This document shows positions 17,266 through 27,500 of a stretch of DNA of 64,000 bases, piece by piece. The notes under the pieces are model-generated. The model saw only the letters and a program-made list of their open reading frames with translations, ran no database searches and was not told the DNA's origin. A program made the position numbers and the translations under genes. How positions within the stretch are numbered: the stretch's first letter is position 1; each line of letters opens with the position of its first letter. Source of the stretch: Minicystis rosea (GTDB lineage Bacteria; Myxococcota_A; Polyangia; Polyangiales; Polyangiaceae); NCBI GenBank assembly GCA_001931535.1, contig CP016211.1, positions 11,330,377-11,394,376 of the forward strand. Reading direction: 5' to 3'.

Positions 17266-18687
17266 TCAGCGGCCCGTCGAGGGGGCGCTGGGCGTGACGC
17301 GCTCGGCGATCTTGGAAATGTGGCGGACGAGCTGCATGAAGCTCGCCGGCTTGGCCATGAAGTCGCGCACGCCGAGGACCGTGAAGCGCCAGCGATCGTC
17401 GCTGAGCACGTGGCGGCTCATGACCACGACGCGCGCGCGCTCGGCGCCGGGCACCGCGCGCAGGCGCGAGAGGGTGTCGGCGGCGTCGAGGCCGGGGAGA
17501 TCGTAATCGAGCAACACGAGGCGCGGCGGCTCGATCTCGGCGCGCTCGATGGCGTCGTCGCCGGAGGAGGCGTGGATGAGCTGCACCCGCAGATCCTTGT
17601 CGCACTGGAAGAACGCGAGGTGCACGGCCTGCGCGACGAACTTGGCGAAGGCCGGATCGGCCTCGATCACCAGCACGCGGAGCGGCGCGTCCTTCTCCAA
17701 CGGCAGCGGCGGCGGGCGCGAGGTGAGGTGCCCGGTGCGCCAGCGCGCGCCGGCGGCGGCGAGATCGTTGGTCAGATCGACGGCGCTCGCGTAGCGATCG
17801 GCGGGACGCTTCGCCATCGCGCGGGCGAGCGATTTGTCGAAGGCCGCGAGCTCGGGCCGAATCGAGGAGAGCAGCGGCGCGGGACGCTCGGCGTGCATGC
17901 GCATGAGCTCGAGCGTGTTCTCGTGGCGAAAGGGCGGCTGCCCCGCGAGCATCTCGAAGGCGGTACAGCCGAGCGAGTACACGTCGGTGCGCGCCGAGAC
18001 CGGCGCGTCGGGGCGGAGGCCTGTTTGCTCGGGCGACATGTAGAGCGGCGTGCCCATGGCCATGGTGTAGGCCCGATCGTCGCCCGGTGCGGCCAGGCCG
18101 AAATCGACGAGCACGGGGCGGCCGGTGTCGTCCTCGATGATGATGTTGGAAGGCTTGATGTCGCGATGAACGATGCCGGCCGCGTGCACCGCGGAGATGC
18201 CCTCCGCGATCTGCGCGAGAATGGTGAGCGCGCGATGCACGGGAACGGTGTCGCCGTGGCGGCGGTGCTCGGCGAGGATCTCTTTGAGTGAGCGGCCGGG
18301 CACGTACTCCATGGCGTAGAAGTACGAGCCGCGGTGCGGGCCGAAGGCGTACACCTGCACGACGTGATGGCTCCGGACGGACGCGAGCGCCTTGGCCTCG
18401 CGGAGGAAGCGCATGGGCGCGTGCGTGTCGTCGAGGAGGGACGGCGCGATGACCTTGAGCGCGACGGGACGATCGAGCCACTCTTCGGTGGCGCGGTAGA
18501 CGACGCCCATGGCGCCGCGACCGAGCTCGCCTTCGATGCGATAGCGGCCATCGACGAGCGCGGGCGAGGGCGCGGGATCGGGCGGCAGCAATGCACGGCG
18601 AGAGGGCGGATCCTCCTCTTCGGGGCGCACACGGACCGTTGCCTCCGCGTTCACCGGAGATCGCGGGCTGTCGCTCTGCTCGGGCAT
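17266..18687 (-). CDS. Ser/Thr protein kinase fused to response-regulator receiver domain
   Basis: 473 aa, no membrane segment, so cytoplasmic. Residues 49-310 are a Pkn2-type kinase: GELGRGAMGVVY glycine loop (53-64), Lys78 in VALKVI, HRDIKPSN (174-181, catalytic Asp176), DFG (195-197) and GTPLYMSPEQ. After a linker, residues 336-460 form a receiver domain: RVLVIEADPAF, phospho-acceptor Asp394 in VLLDYDLPGLD, Ser424 and Lys446 in MAKP. Both modules appear intact, so phosphorelay input could control the kinase, or the kinase could act on its own receiver domain; direction is unknown. ATG 18687 has GGGAGA close upstream. Confidence 0.93.
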   Translation of the reverse strand: MPEQSDSPRSPVNAEATVRVRPEEEDPPSRRALLPPDPAPSPALVDGRYRIEGELGRGAMGVVYRATEEWLDRPVALKVIAPSLLDDTHAPMRFLREAKALASVRSHHVVQVYAFGPHRGSYFYAMEYVPGRSLKEILAEHRRHGDTVPVHRALTILAQIAEGISAVHAAGIVHRDIKPSNIIIEDDTGRPVLVDFGLAAPGDDRAYTMAMGTPLYMSPEQTGLRPDAPVSARTDVYSLGCTAFEMLAGQPPFRHENTLELMRMHAERPAPLLSSIRPELAAFDKSLARAMAKRPADRYASAVDLTNDLAAAGARWRTGHLTSRPPPLPLEKDAPLRVLVIEADPAFAKFVAQAVHLAFFQCDKDLRVQLIHASSGDDAIERAEIEPPRLVLLDYDLPGLDAADTLSRLRAVPGAERARVVVMSRHVLSDDRWRFTVLGVRDFMAKPASFMQLVRHISKIAERVTPSAPSTGR

Positions 18688-18825
18688 TCTCTCCCACGAT
18701 ATGGCTCATTCACACGCGGGAGCAAGGCGGGAACCCCGCTTGGGATGTGCGGCATTCCCCGAACGTCCACGCGATGCTGCGCAAGGCGCGCGCGATCTGA
18801 TATCTCGCGGGTTGGAGGAGTCCCA

Positions 18826-20163
18826 TTGAGCTACTCGGCCGTATTCCGTTGCCTCTCCGGGTGCCCCGGCGCGTTCCCCCTCACGCAGCCCATCTACCGC
18901 TGTCCCACGTGCAATGGATTGCTCGACGTGTCGCACGATCTCGACGCGCTCCGGGATCGCAGCGCCGCCGCGTGGATGAAGCTCTTCGACGATCGCTACA
19001 AGCGCACGCTCTGGCCCTACGGATCGGGCGTGTGGGGGAAGCGGGAGTGGATCGCGCCCGAAATGCCGGACGACGCCATCGTCTCGATGGATGAGGGCGG
19101 GACCAATCTCTTCTGGGCGGAGCGTTACGGTCGCTCGATCGGCCTCGACGACGTGTGGGTCAAGCTTTGCGGCAACAGCCACACGGGCTCGTTCAAGGAT
19201 CTCGGCATGACGGTGCTCGTCTCCGTCGTGCGCCAAGCGGTGCGCGAGGGCCTCAAGGTGAGGGCCATTGCGTGTGCATCCACGGGTGACACGTCCGCGT
19301 CGCTCGCGGCCTATGGCGCGGCCGCTGGTCTGCCCGTGGTGGTGCTCTTGCCGCGGGGCAAGGTCTCCACCGCGCAGCTCGTGCAGCCGATCGCCTCGGG
19401 ATCGCTCGTGCTCGCGCTCGACACCGATTTCGATGGGTGCATGGCCATCGTGCAGCGCCTCGCCGCCGAAGGGGTCGTCTACCTCGCCAATTCGATGAAC
19501 GCGCTCCGCATCGAGGGGCAGAAGACCGTCGCCATCGAAATGGTGCAGCAATTCGATTGGCAGGTGCCGGATTGGGTGATCCTCCCGAGCGGCAACCTGG
19601 GCAATGCCTATGCGCTCTTCGCCGGATTCCGCATGATGAAGGAGCTCGGCCTGATCGCGCGTTATCCGCGCCTCTGCGTGGCCCAGGCCGAGAGCGCCAA
19701 TCCGCTCTATCTGGCCTGGAATGCAGGGCGGCGCGAGGTCACGCCCCAGAAGGCGCGGGAGACGTTGGCGAGCGCCATTCAAATTGGCAATCCAGTGAGC
19801 GCGCCCCGCGCCATTCGCGCGCTGGAGGCGATGGACGGAGTCGCCGAGCAGGCCACCGAAGAAGAGCTCTGCGACGCGGCCGCGCGCGCCGACAAGACGG
19901 GGATGTACACCTGCCCGCACACCGCGGTGGCGCTCGTGGCTTTGGAGAAGCTCGCGAAGCGCGGGGTGGTGAAGAAGAGCGATCGGGTGATCGTGGTCTC
20001 GACCGCGAGCGGCCTCAAGTTCACCGAGTTCAAGGTGCGTTATCACGAGCGCGCCATCGGCGGCGTCACCGCGACGCACGCCAACCCGCCGGTCACACTC
20101 CCGCCGGACTATGCCCAGGTGCTCGACGTGCTGGAGAAGCACGCCGAGGCGAGCGCTGGTTAG
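18826..20163 (+). CDS. thrC: Threonine synthase
   Basis: 445 aa from a TTG start with GGAGGAG six bases upstream. PLP enzyme of fold type II that converts O-phosphohomoserine to threonine in the cytoplasm. Lys124 in SHTGSFKDLGM is the PLP Schiff-base residue; phosphate-binding PSGNLGNAYA follows in the second half. The N-terminus carries four cysteines (C9, C13, C26, C29) in a zinc-ribbon-like arrangement seen in one group of threonine synthases. An O-phosphohomoserine-independent activity cannot be excluded from sequence. It is divergent from the kinase gene (138-base gap) and is followed by a strong terminator. Confidence 0.93.
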   Translation: MSYSAVFRCLSGCPGAFPLTQPIYRCPTCNGLLDVSHDLDALRDRSAAAWMKLFDDRYKRTLWPYGSGVWGKREWIAPEMPDDAIVSMDEGGTNLFWAERYGRSIGLDDVWVKLCGNSHTGSFKDLGMTVLVSVVRQAVREGLKVRAIACASTGDTSASLAAYGAAAGLPVVVLLPRGKVSTAQLVQPIASGSLVLALDTDFDGCMAIVQRLAAEGVVYLANSMNALRIEGQKTVAIEMVQQFDWQVPDWVILPSGNLGNAYALFAGFRMMKELGLIARYPRLCVAQAESANPLYLAWNAGRREVTPQKARETLASAIQIGNPVSAPRAIRALEAMDGVAEQATEEELCDAAARADKTGMYTCPHTAVALVALEKLAKRGVVKKSDRVIVVSTASGLKFTEFKVRYHERAIGGVTATHANPPVTLPPDYAQVLDVLEKHAEASAG

Positions 20164-20174
20164 CCTGAGAAGCG

Positions 20175-20213
20175 ATCGCGTCCCCGACGGTGAAAGCCCG
20201 TTGGGGACGCGAT
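20175..20213 (+). terminator. Strong 16-bp hairpin terminator after thrC
   Basis: Stem 20175-20190 pairs with 20198-20213 over 16 positions (one G-T wobble) around the loop TGAAAGC. It starts 12 bases after the thrC stop and lies before the convergent SDR gene, so it can act in both directions. Confidence 0.75.
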
Positions 20214-20275
20214 ACGTTCGAGCATGAACGCGCCTGCGCGTCGAAAGCGTCGGCGCGCGGTGCGCTCGTGAATCG

Positions 20276-21103
20276 CTATTTCGAGCGAAGGCGCTGCATG
20301 CGGCGGATGGCGCTCGGGACGAGCTTCGTTTGGAAGAGCTCGGGCGAGAAGCGCTTGAGGCGCCACATCCAGCGGCCGTCGGCGTGGGGCACGGCGTAGA
20401 GCTCGCCGGCGTCGGCCGTGTCCAAGGCGAAGCGCGCGACCTCGGGGGCTTGGAGCGAGGCGCGGTTCATCAGCTTCTCGATGTCATCGGGCGTGCCGGT
20501 CTCCGTGTGCGAGTGCGCGGCGCGGGCGATGTTGGTCTTGAAGAAGGTCGGGCAGAGCACGGTGACGACCACGCCGGTGCCGCTGAGCTCGGCGTTGAGC
20601 GTCTCCGAGAGCGCGACGACGCCGGACTTGGTCACGTTGTACGGGCCCATCTCCGGCGCGGCGAGCAGACCTGCGGCGGAGGCCACGTTGATGATGTGGC
20701 CGCTGCCCCGCGACTTGAAGCGCGGCGCGAACACGTGGCAGCCGTAGATCACGCCCCACAGGTTGATGCCCATGATCCAGCGCCAATCCTCGAGCGGCAC
20801 CTTGCCGACGGTGCCGCCGACGGCGACGCCGGCGTTGTTGATCACGAGATCGGCGGCGCCATAAGCCTTCTCGATCGTGGTCGCGAGGCCTTCGACCTGA
20901 TCGGCGTCGGCCACGTCACAGCGATGCGCGATCGCTTGGCCACCCGCGGCCTCGATGAGCCGCACCGTCTCCTCGGCGGCGGCGAGGTTGATGTCGGCGG
21001 CCAAGATGCGCGCTTTGCGCGCCGCGAGCTCGATGCAGAAAGCACGGCCGAGGCCGCTGCCGGCGCCGGTCACCACGGCGCGAGGTTCGTGGGGTAGAGG
21101 CAT
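20276..21103 (-). CDS. Short-chain dehydrogenase/reductase (SDR)
   Basis: 275 aa, classical SDR. Visible: cofactor motif TGAGSGLG (12-19), Asp in AADINL that favours NAD, NNAG (89-92), catalytic Ser142, Tyr155 and Lys159 (YNVTK). Substrate cannot be read from the sequence; the longer C-terminal tail after PTFFKTNIARAAHS resembles SDRs annotated as acyl or lipid-like alcohol oxidoreductases. Start ATG 21103. Stands alone between thrC (convergent) and the amidohydrolase pair. Confidence 0.92.
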   Translation of the reverse strand: MPLPHEPRAVVTGAGSGLGRAFCIELAARKARILAADINLAAAEETVRLIEAAGGQAIAHRCDVADADQVEGLATTIEKAYGAADLVINNAGVAVGGTVGKVPLEDWRWIMGINLWGVIYGCHVFAPRFKSRGSGHIINVASAAGLLAAPEMGPYNVTKSGVVALSETLNAELSGTGVVVTVLCPTFFKTNIARAAHSHTETGTPDDIEKLMNRASLQAPEVARFALDTADAGELYAVPHADGRWMWRLKRFSPELFQTKLVPSAIRRMQRLRSK

Positions 21104-21242
21104 GCCGGGGATCTACACCAGCGCCGCGCGGGCGGAAAACCGGATCACGGTGCGGTCGCACGGAGCGTGGTGATGCCCGTCGGCTCGATCACGTCGAGCG
21201 CGAGCATCACGACTGGGGCGGCTCGGAGGTGTCTCCGCGGCT

Positions 21243-22594
21243 TCACCGCGCGAGGACTCGATACTTCTCGAACAGCGCCGTTTGCCGATTACGCAGCGAG
21301 ACGCGTTGGCCGCGAATGACCACGTCGACGACGCGGGTCGAGAGCTCGAGGGGATCGCCGGACCAGACCACGAGATTGGCCACCTTGCCCGGCGCGAGGG
21401 TGCCATAGCGGGTGCCGAGGCCGAGGGCTTCGGCGGGGACGCGGGTGATGGCGGCGATGGCGGCTTCGTGGGCGAGGCCGCCGCGAACCGCGTTGCCGGC
21501 CACTTGGCGCAGCTTGCGGGCGTTGTGCGTGTCGCCGGTGGAGATTCCGACCATCACGCCGGCGGCGGCGAGCCGAGCGGCGTTGTCCTCGCGCGCGCCG
21601 ATGGAGTCGAACGAGGATGGGTTTTGCAGCGGATAGACGATGACGGGGACCTTGGCGGCCGCGAGCTCGCGCGCCGCTTTCCAGGCCTCGGCGCCGCCGG
21701 CGATGACGGGGCGCAGCTTGTATTCGCGGGCGATGCCGAGGACGGCGAGGATCTCCGCGGCCCGGTCGACGTGGAAGACGACTGGCAGCTTGCCGTCGAG
21801 CGCGGCGGTGAGCGCTTCGAGATCGAGGCGGCTCGGCGCGAAGCGGCGGGTCTGGTTGCGCTCGTAGGCGGGGCGGTTCTTTTGGAAGAAGCGGGCGTCG
21901 TCGAAGGCTTCGCGAACGCGGAGGAGCGCGGTGGCGTGGCCGTCGCCCGCCGAGCCGGCGTCGAGGTGCACGTGCAGCGCGAGCGGCGCGGCGGCGATGG
22001 CCTCGGCGGCGGTGGCGCCGTCGAGATCGGCCCACGCGGATTGCCCGGCGATGAGGCCGCCCGTGGGGATCACGCCGACCGAGGTGAGCCCCTCGGCGCG
22101 CGTCACGCCGATGACGCTGGAGGCCGGGTTGTAGCCGTCGGAGGCGCGAAATCCGGCGCGGAGGAGGTCACTGCCGGATTGATGATCGTCCCGGGTGCTG
22201 TCCTCCAAACCAACCTCGATCAAACCCACCGAGGTGAGGGCGTCGACGAGGCCGGGGGTGATGATCATGCCCCGCGCCGTGATGGTCTGGGCGTTGGCCG
22301 GTGCGGCGGCGCCCTTGCCGATCGCCTGGATTTTGCCCTGCGAAACGACGATGGTGGCGTCGGTGATCACCTCGCCGGTGCCCGTGTGCACGGTGGCGGC
22401 GGCATAGACGAGGGGCGCCGATTCGGCGACGGCGGGGTTGGCCTTGGCTTTGGCGGGCGCCGGGGCCGGGCGCTTTTGCGCGGAGGCATCCCCGGAGGAG
22501 AGCGCGAGCAGGGCCGCGAGCCCGAGGGCCATACCCATTCTCGCGGGGCGGCTCGGCGCTAGAATGGTTGTTGCCGAGATTCGATGTGTGCGGC

Positions 22595-22598
<4 letters not shown>
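21243..22598 (-). CDS. Amidohydrolase-like protein lacking most metal ligands
   Basis: 451 aa, exported (signal MALGLAALLALSSGDASAQ after an Arg-rich start). The scaffold is that of imidazolonepropionase-like amidohydrolases (AQTITARGMIITPGLVDALTSVG; GTLAPGKVANLVVWSGDPLE). The first-strand HxH ligand pair is absent (GLVDALTSVG), and the strand 6 His appears replaced (VIAGGAEAWK). A His in VVFHVDRAAE and an Asp in STGDTHN remain. It is therefore probably non-catalytic or altered and may pair with the intact gene just upstream, with which it overlaps as GTGA. GGAGGT five bases before the GTG start shows strong independent initiation. Confidence 0.88.
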
Positions 22599-24280
<1,682 letters not shown>

Positions 24281-24676
24281 GGCGGCGCGACGGTAGCACA
24301 GGCATCCATGCGTGCGGCGTGGCCGCGTGGGCGCGATCACGCGGATGGTCGTCGTGCCGAGGCTCGCGACAGGGGCTGGAATGCCAGGTGGTTTCGCGTG
24401 GATGGATTCGATGTTTGCGCAGGGCGAGGCGCATGGGAGCGAGCTGCCTCCGTGCCGCGACGGCACAGACGTGCTCGGGTGCCACGCGACGAAGCGACGT
24501 GTGGGCATGACGAGCGCGGCGAGCGAGCCATCCGATCCCATGATGAAGCGGTCGAGCGAGGCGTGGCGGAGGCACGCCGTTGACAGCCATGGGCGGTTAC
24601 GGCCACGCTCCCCGTGAGGCTCGGCGACCGGGCCCGATCCAATCGTTTGACCTCCAACCATTTCTCGCGCGTACGC
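24281..24676. other. Intergenic region, divergent promoters
   Basis: About 395 bases between divergent genes. Open frames here look like shadow and no RNA gene is evident. The only notable element is the 22-bp motif at 24641-24662, listed separately. Confidence 0.5.
24641..24662 (+). promoter_or_regulatory. 22-bp motif, copy A
   Basis: Consensus TCGTTTGANNTCMAACSAT, shared with 31123-31144 (4 differences in 22) and 55819-55840. It ends 14 bases before the ATG at 24677, where it would overlap a leader or promoter and could repress. Three copies of so similar a motif in 64 kb are unlikely by chance. Confidence 0.5.
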
Positions 24677-25324
24677 ATGGCCAAGGACGACGAGCACCCG
24701 AGGACCGACGGCGACGCGCCGTCTTCGCCGACCTCGCTGGTCGAGGCTGCCGCTGCGCTCGAGACGCAGCTCGCGAGCTTCGAGGCGCTGGCCGCGACGC
24801 TGCGCAAGATGCCGCTCGGATCGAAGAAGCACCTGGAGCGGGCCGCTCGCTCGCTCCAGGAGGCTGCCGGTTACGAGGAGCGGCTGGCCCTGTGTCTGCG
24901 CGGGCTGGTCGAGGCCATCAACGACGCGAGCCGCCGCCAGCAGGGGAGCGCTGCTGCCATCGTGGCGCGGGCACGCGAGATCCAGGCGCGAAACGAAGAG
25001 TACAACGCGCTCCATGCCCAGTACGCCGGGCTCGGCGAAGAGGCGCATGGGCTGTCGTCCTTGGCGCAGGAGATCGTGGCCCCGCTTCGCGAGATGACGT
25101 CACCCGATCAGTTCGATCAGGTGAAGGGCCGCATGGAAGATCTGATGGCGCGCATGACGAGCCTGGGCGAGCGCGCGCAGGGGATCTCCCGCACCGCCGC
25201 CGAAAAGGACATGACCGAGCTCAGCCGCCACGCGGATGCGTTGAAACAACAGATCGCCGCGGCGCGGAACAAGCTCCATCTGCTCTTGGATCGGCAGCGG
25301 AAGGCGGTGGATCGGAGCAATTGA
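24677..25324 (+). CDS. Coiled-coil protein, unknown function
   Basis: 215 aa, soluble, no signal peptide. Almost entirely alpha-helical with heptad-like spacing: SLVEAAAALETQLASFEALAATLRKM, LERAARSLQEAAGYEERLALCLRGLVEAI, AREIQARNEEYNALHAQYAGLGEEAHGLSSLAQEI, ELSRHADALKQQIAAARNKLHLLLDRQ. This suggests a structural or partner protein. Family not recognised. Start ATG 24677; the frame is open 21 codons further upstream, across the 22-bp motif. It is convergent with the DUF2062-methyltransferase gene, 12 bases away. Confidence 0.82.
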   Translation: MAKDDEHPRTDGDAPSSPTSLVEAAAALETQLASFEALAATLRKMPLGSKKHLERAARSLQEAAGYEERLALCLRGLVEAINDASRRQQGSAAAIVARAREIQARNEEYNALHAQYAGLGEEAHGLSSLAQEIVAPLREMTSPDQFDQVKGRMEDLMARMTSLGERAQGISRTAAEKDMTELSRHADALKQQIAAARNKLHLLLDRQRKAVDRSN

Positions 25325-25336
25325 GCCGGACGAAGG

Positions 25337-26515
25337 CTATTCGGCGGCGCGTCTCCCGATCACCAGCACGTTGGCAAACGGCGTCTTTCCCCAGGCGGGC
25401 CGGACCTCGCAGCGGAGGCCCATGCCTTCGAGGAGACTCACGATCTCCCGCGCCGGGCGGAACCGCACCCGCTCACCGCGATTGAAGCGAAGCGCGGTGA
25501 AGATGCGCTCTTCGAGCAGCGTGATGGTGCTGCGCAGGCCGCGCTCCGTATCGGCCTCTCGGACCAGGAGGCGGCCGCCGGGGCGCACGGCCTGGGCGGC
25601 GCGGCGGAGGATGAGGTCTTGTTCTTCGATCGTGAAATAATGAATCAGGTCGATGAGCAATACCGTATCGGAAGGAGCGTAGTCGGCGGTGCGGGCGTCG
25701 CCTTGTGAGAGATCGATGTCGAGGCCGTGGGCGGCTTTCTTGCCGGCTTCGATTTTGGATTCGTCCCAATCGACGCCGCGGGCGCGCGTGGCGCGGCCGA
25801 GCTCGAGGAGCAGAATCGGCAACTGGCCGCGGCCGGTTCCGATGTCGAGCGCTTCGCCGAGGGCGCCTCGGGTGTCGCCTTCGATGTCGGCGATGAGCTT
25901 GGCGATGGGATCGCCGAGGAGCTTGGTGCGCACGTAATGGAAGCGGCTGCGCTCGGCGGCGGTGGCGCCGTCGGCGGGGGCGTAGCGCTCGGCGACGCGC
26001 TCCACGGCGTGCACCCACGGAGGTGCCTCGGGCGGGAGGCGATAGGGCTCGGGCGGAGGGCCGTCGCCGCGCAGGCGTTGGGCGATCGCGAGGATGGCGA
26101 ACGTCAGCGTGCCGCCGCCGATCGCGAGCGCGAGGCCGAAGACGGGCGCGCCGAGGGCGAGGTCACCGGCGAAGGAAAAGGCGGTGGCGCGATCGAGGGC
26201 GTGCTCGAAGCGAGGGCGCGCGCCGGTGCGCAGAAAAGCGCCGAGCTCCACCTCGGCGGTGATGATGGCAGGCGCGACGAACGGGTTCGAGATGTTGGCG
26301 GCCACATAAGCAATCAACGCGTCCAGACGCAGCCAGAGGCAGAGGACGACGATGATGGGCAGATGACAGCCGAAGACGGGTTGGCAGCCCACGAAGAGGC
26401 CGAGGGCCACGGCGGCGGCGCCGCGGACCGGTGAGAGGCGGCCGCCGCGGAGCTCGCGGAGGGCGCGGCGCAGCTCCTCGTGGAAGAGGGAGAACTTCGG
26501 GCTCTGGCTGGGCAA
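25337..26515 (-). CDS. DUF2062 membrane domain fused to class I methyltransferase
   Basis: 392 aa from TTG 26515 (no clear ribosome-binding site). Residues about 20-150 are a DUF2062 domain: LSPVRGAAAVALGLFVGCQPVFGCHLPIIVVLCLWLRL, with further hydrophobic helices AAISNPFVAPAIITAE-like and LALGAPVFGLALAIGGGTLTFAILAIA. Residues about 225-385 are a Rossmann methyltransferase: LDIGTGRGQLPILL (SAM motif I), VDWDESKIEAG, GDARTADYAPSDTVLLIDLIHYF and RLLVREAD. The fusion suggests a methyltransferase tethered at the inner membrane, perhaps acting on a lipid-linked substrate; substrate unknown. Confidence 0.88.
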   Translation of the reverse strand: MPSQSPKFSLFHEELRRALRELRGGRLSPVRGAAAVALGLFVGCQPVFGCHLPIIVVLCLWLRLDALIAYVAANISNPFVAPAIITAEVELGAFLRTGARPRFEHALDRATAFSFAGDLALGAPVFGLALAIGGGTLTFAILAIAQRLRGDGPPPEPYRLPPEAPPWVHAVERVAERYAPADGATAAERSRFHYVRTKLLGDPIAKLIADIEGDTRGALGEALDIGTGRGQLPILLLELGRATRARGVDWDESKIEAGKKAAHGLDIDLSQGDARTADYAPSDTVLLIDLIHYFTIEEQDLILRRAAQAVRPGGRLLVREADTERGLRSTITLLEERIFTALRFNRGERVRFRPAREIVSLLEGMGLRCEVRPAWGKTPFANVLVIGRRAAE

Positions 26516-26621
26516 GGGCAGTTACGGTGAGGGCCCCGCGGGACCTTGTTTCGGAGCCTTTTCGTGAAGGGGATTCTCGATCGCGACGGGGGAAGAAAAG
26601 CGCCCACCGGCACGAGGGAGA

Positions 26622-27374
26622 TCACGTGAGGGGCTCTTCCGGCAGCTTCGGCGGCGGCGCGGTGCGGCCGCGGGAGCTGCGTTGGGCTTCGACCATGCGG
26701 AGATACATCCGCGCGGCGCGGTTGTCAGGCTCGATCGCGAGCGCGGCTTGCCACTCTTCTTCGGCGGCGTCGACCTCGCCGAGCGAGAGGAGCGTCACGC
26801 CGAGGTACACGCGCGCGGGCACGTAGCTCGGGTTGGCGTCGCGCGCGGCCCCGTAGTGTTGGCGCGCGAGGGCGAGGTTGCCGTCGTCACGGTAGAGGGT
26901 GCCGAGCCGGGTTTGCAGATCGGCGAAGGTCGGGCACAAGTCGACGGCCTTCTTGAGCTGCTCGATGGCCTCGGCGCGGCAGCCGGCGTCCGCGTAGGCC
27001 TGCGCGAGGTCGGCGTGCATGTTGGCGATCTTGCCGCGCGCGAAAGGATCCAGACCGTCGTCGCCGGTGCCCTTCTTGATCTTGGCGTAGATCTGGCGGG
27101 CTGCTTCGTACTTGCCGAGATCGTTGTAGGTGACCGCGAGGTTGAGCAGCGCCTCGGTGTAGTTGGGGTTGAGCTCCACCGCGCGCTCGAAGGCTTGTTC
27201 GGCGGCCACGAAATCCCCGCGATCGTGGCAGATGACGGCGAGCATGTTGAAGACGTCGGGATAGCGATCGGTGATCTCGAGCACTTGGCGGAGGACCCGT
27301 TCGGCGCGATCGTACTCACGCCGCTCGTAGTGCTCGCGTCCGAGGACCAGGAGCTGTTTGAGCCGGTCATCCAT
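26622..27374 (-). CDS. Cytoplasmic TPR-repeat protein
   Basis: 250 aa. Five to six TPR units from residue 10 on: EHYERREYDRAERVLRQVLEI, VFNMLAVICHDRGDFVAAEQAFERAVELNP, TEALLNLAVTYNDLGKYEAARQIYAKI, ANMHADLAQAYADAGCRAEAIEQLKKAVDLCP and ARVYLGVTLLSLGEVDAAEEEWQAALAIEP. The Pro/Arg-rich tail SSRGRTAPPPKLPEEP may bind a partner. No signal peptide. Start ATG 27374. Divergent from the M23 peptidase gene at 27501. Likely an adaptor in a larger complex; partner unknown. Confidence 0.86.
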   Translation of the reverse strand: MDDRLKQLLVLGREHYERREYDRAERVLRQVLEITDRYPDVFNMLAVICHDRGDFVAAEQAFERAVELNPNYTEALLNLAVTYNDLGKYEAARQIYAKIKKGTGDDGLDPFARGKIANMHADLAQAYADAGCRAEAIEQLKKAVDLCPTFADLQTRLGTLYRDDGNLALARQHYGAARDANPSYVPARVYLGVTLLSLGEVDAAEEEWQAALAIEPDNRAARMYLRMVEAQRSSRGRTAPPPKLPEEPLT

Positions 27375-27500
27375 GATCCCAACATACCGCCGTCGCCGAT
27401 GCAGGAGGAGCCGCCTTCTCGCACCGGAGGTGCACCGATGCGCAGTCGTGTCCCTCCCGTTCGGGTTGCCTCGCTCGTCCGCCCTTGGTAGGCCGAGGAC

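Noticed and set aside
24281..24640. Possible small plus-strand genes in the gap
   Set aside because: Arg-rich composition, no RBS and no recognisable sequence.
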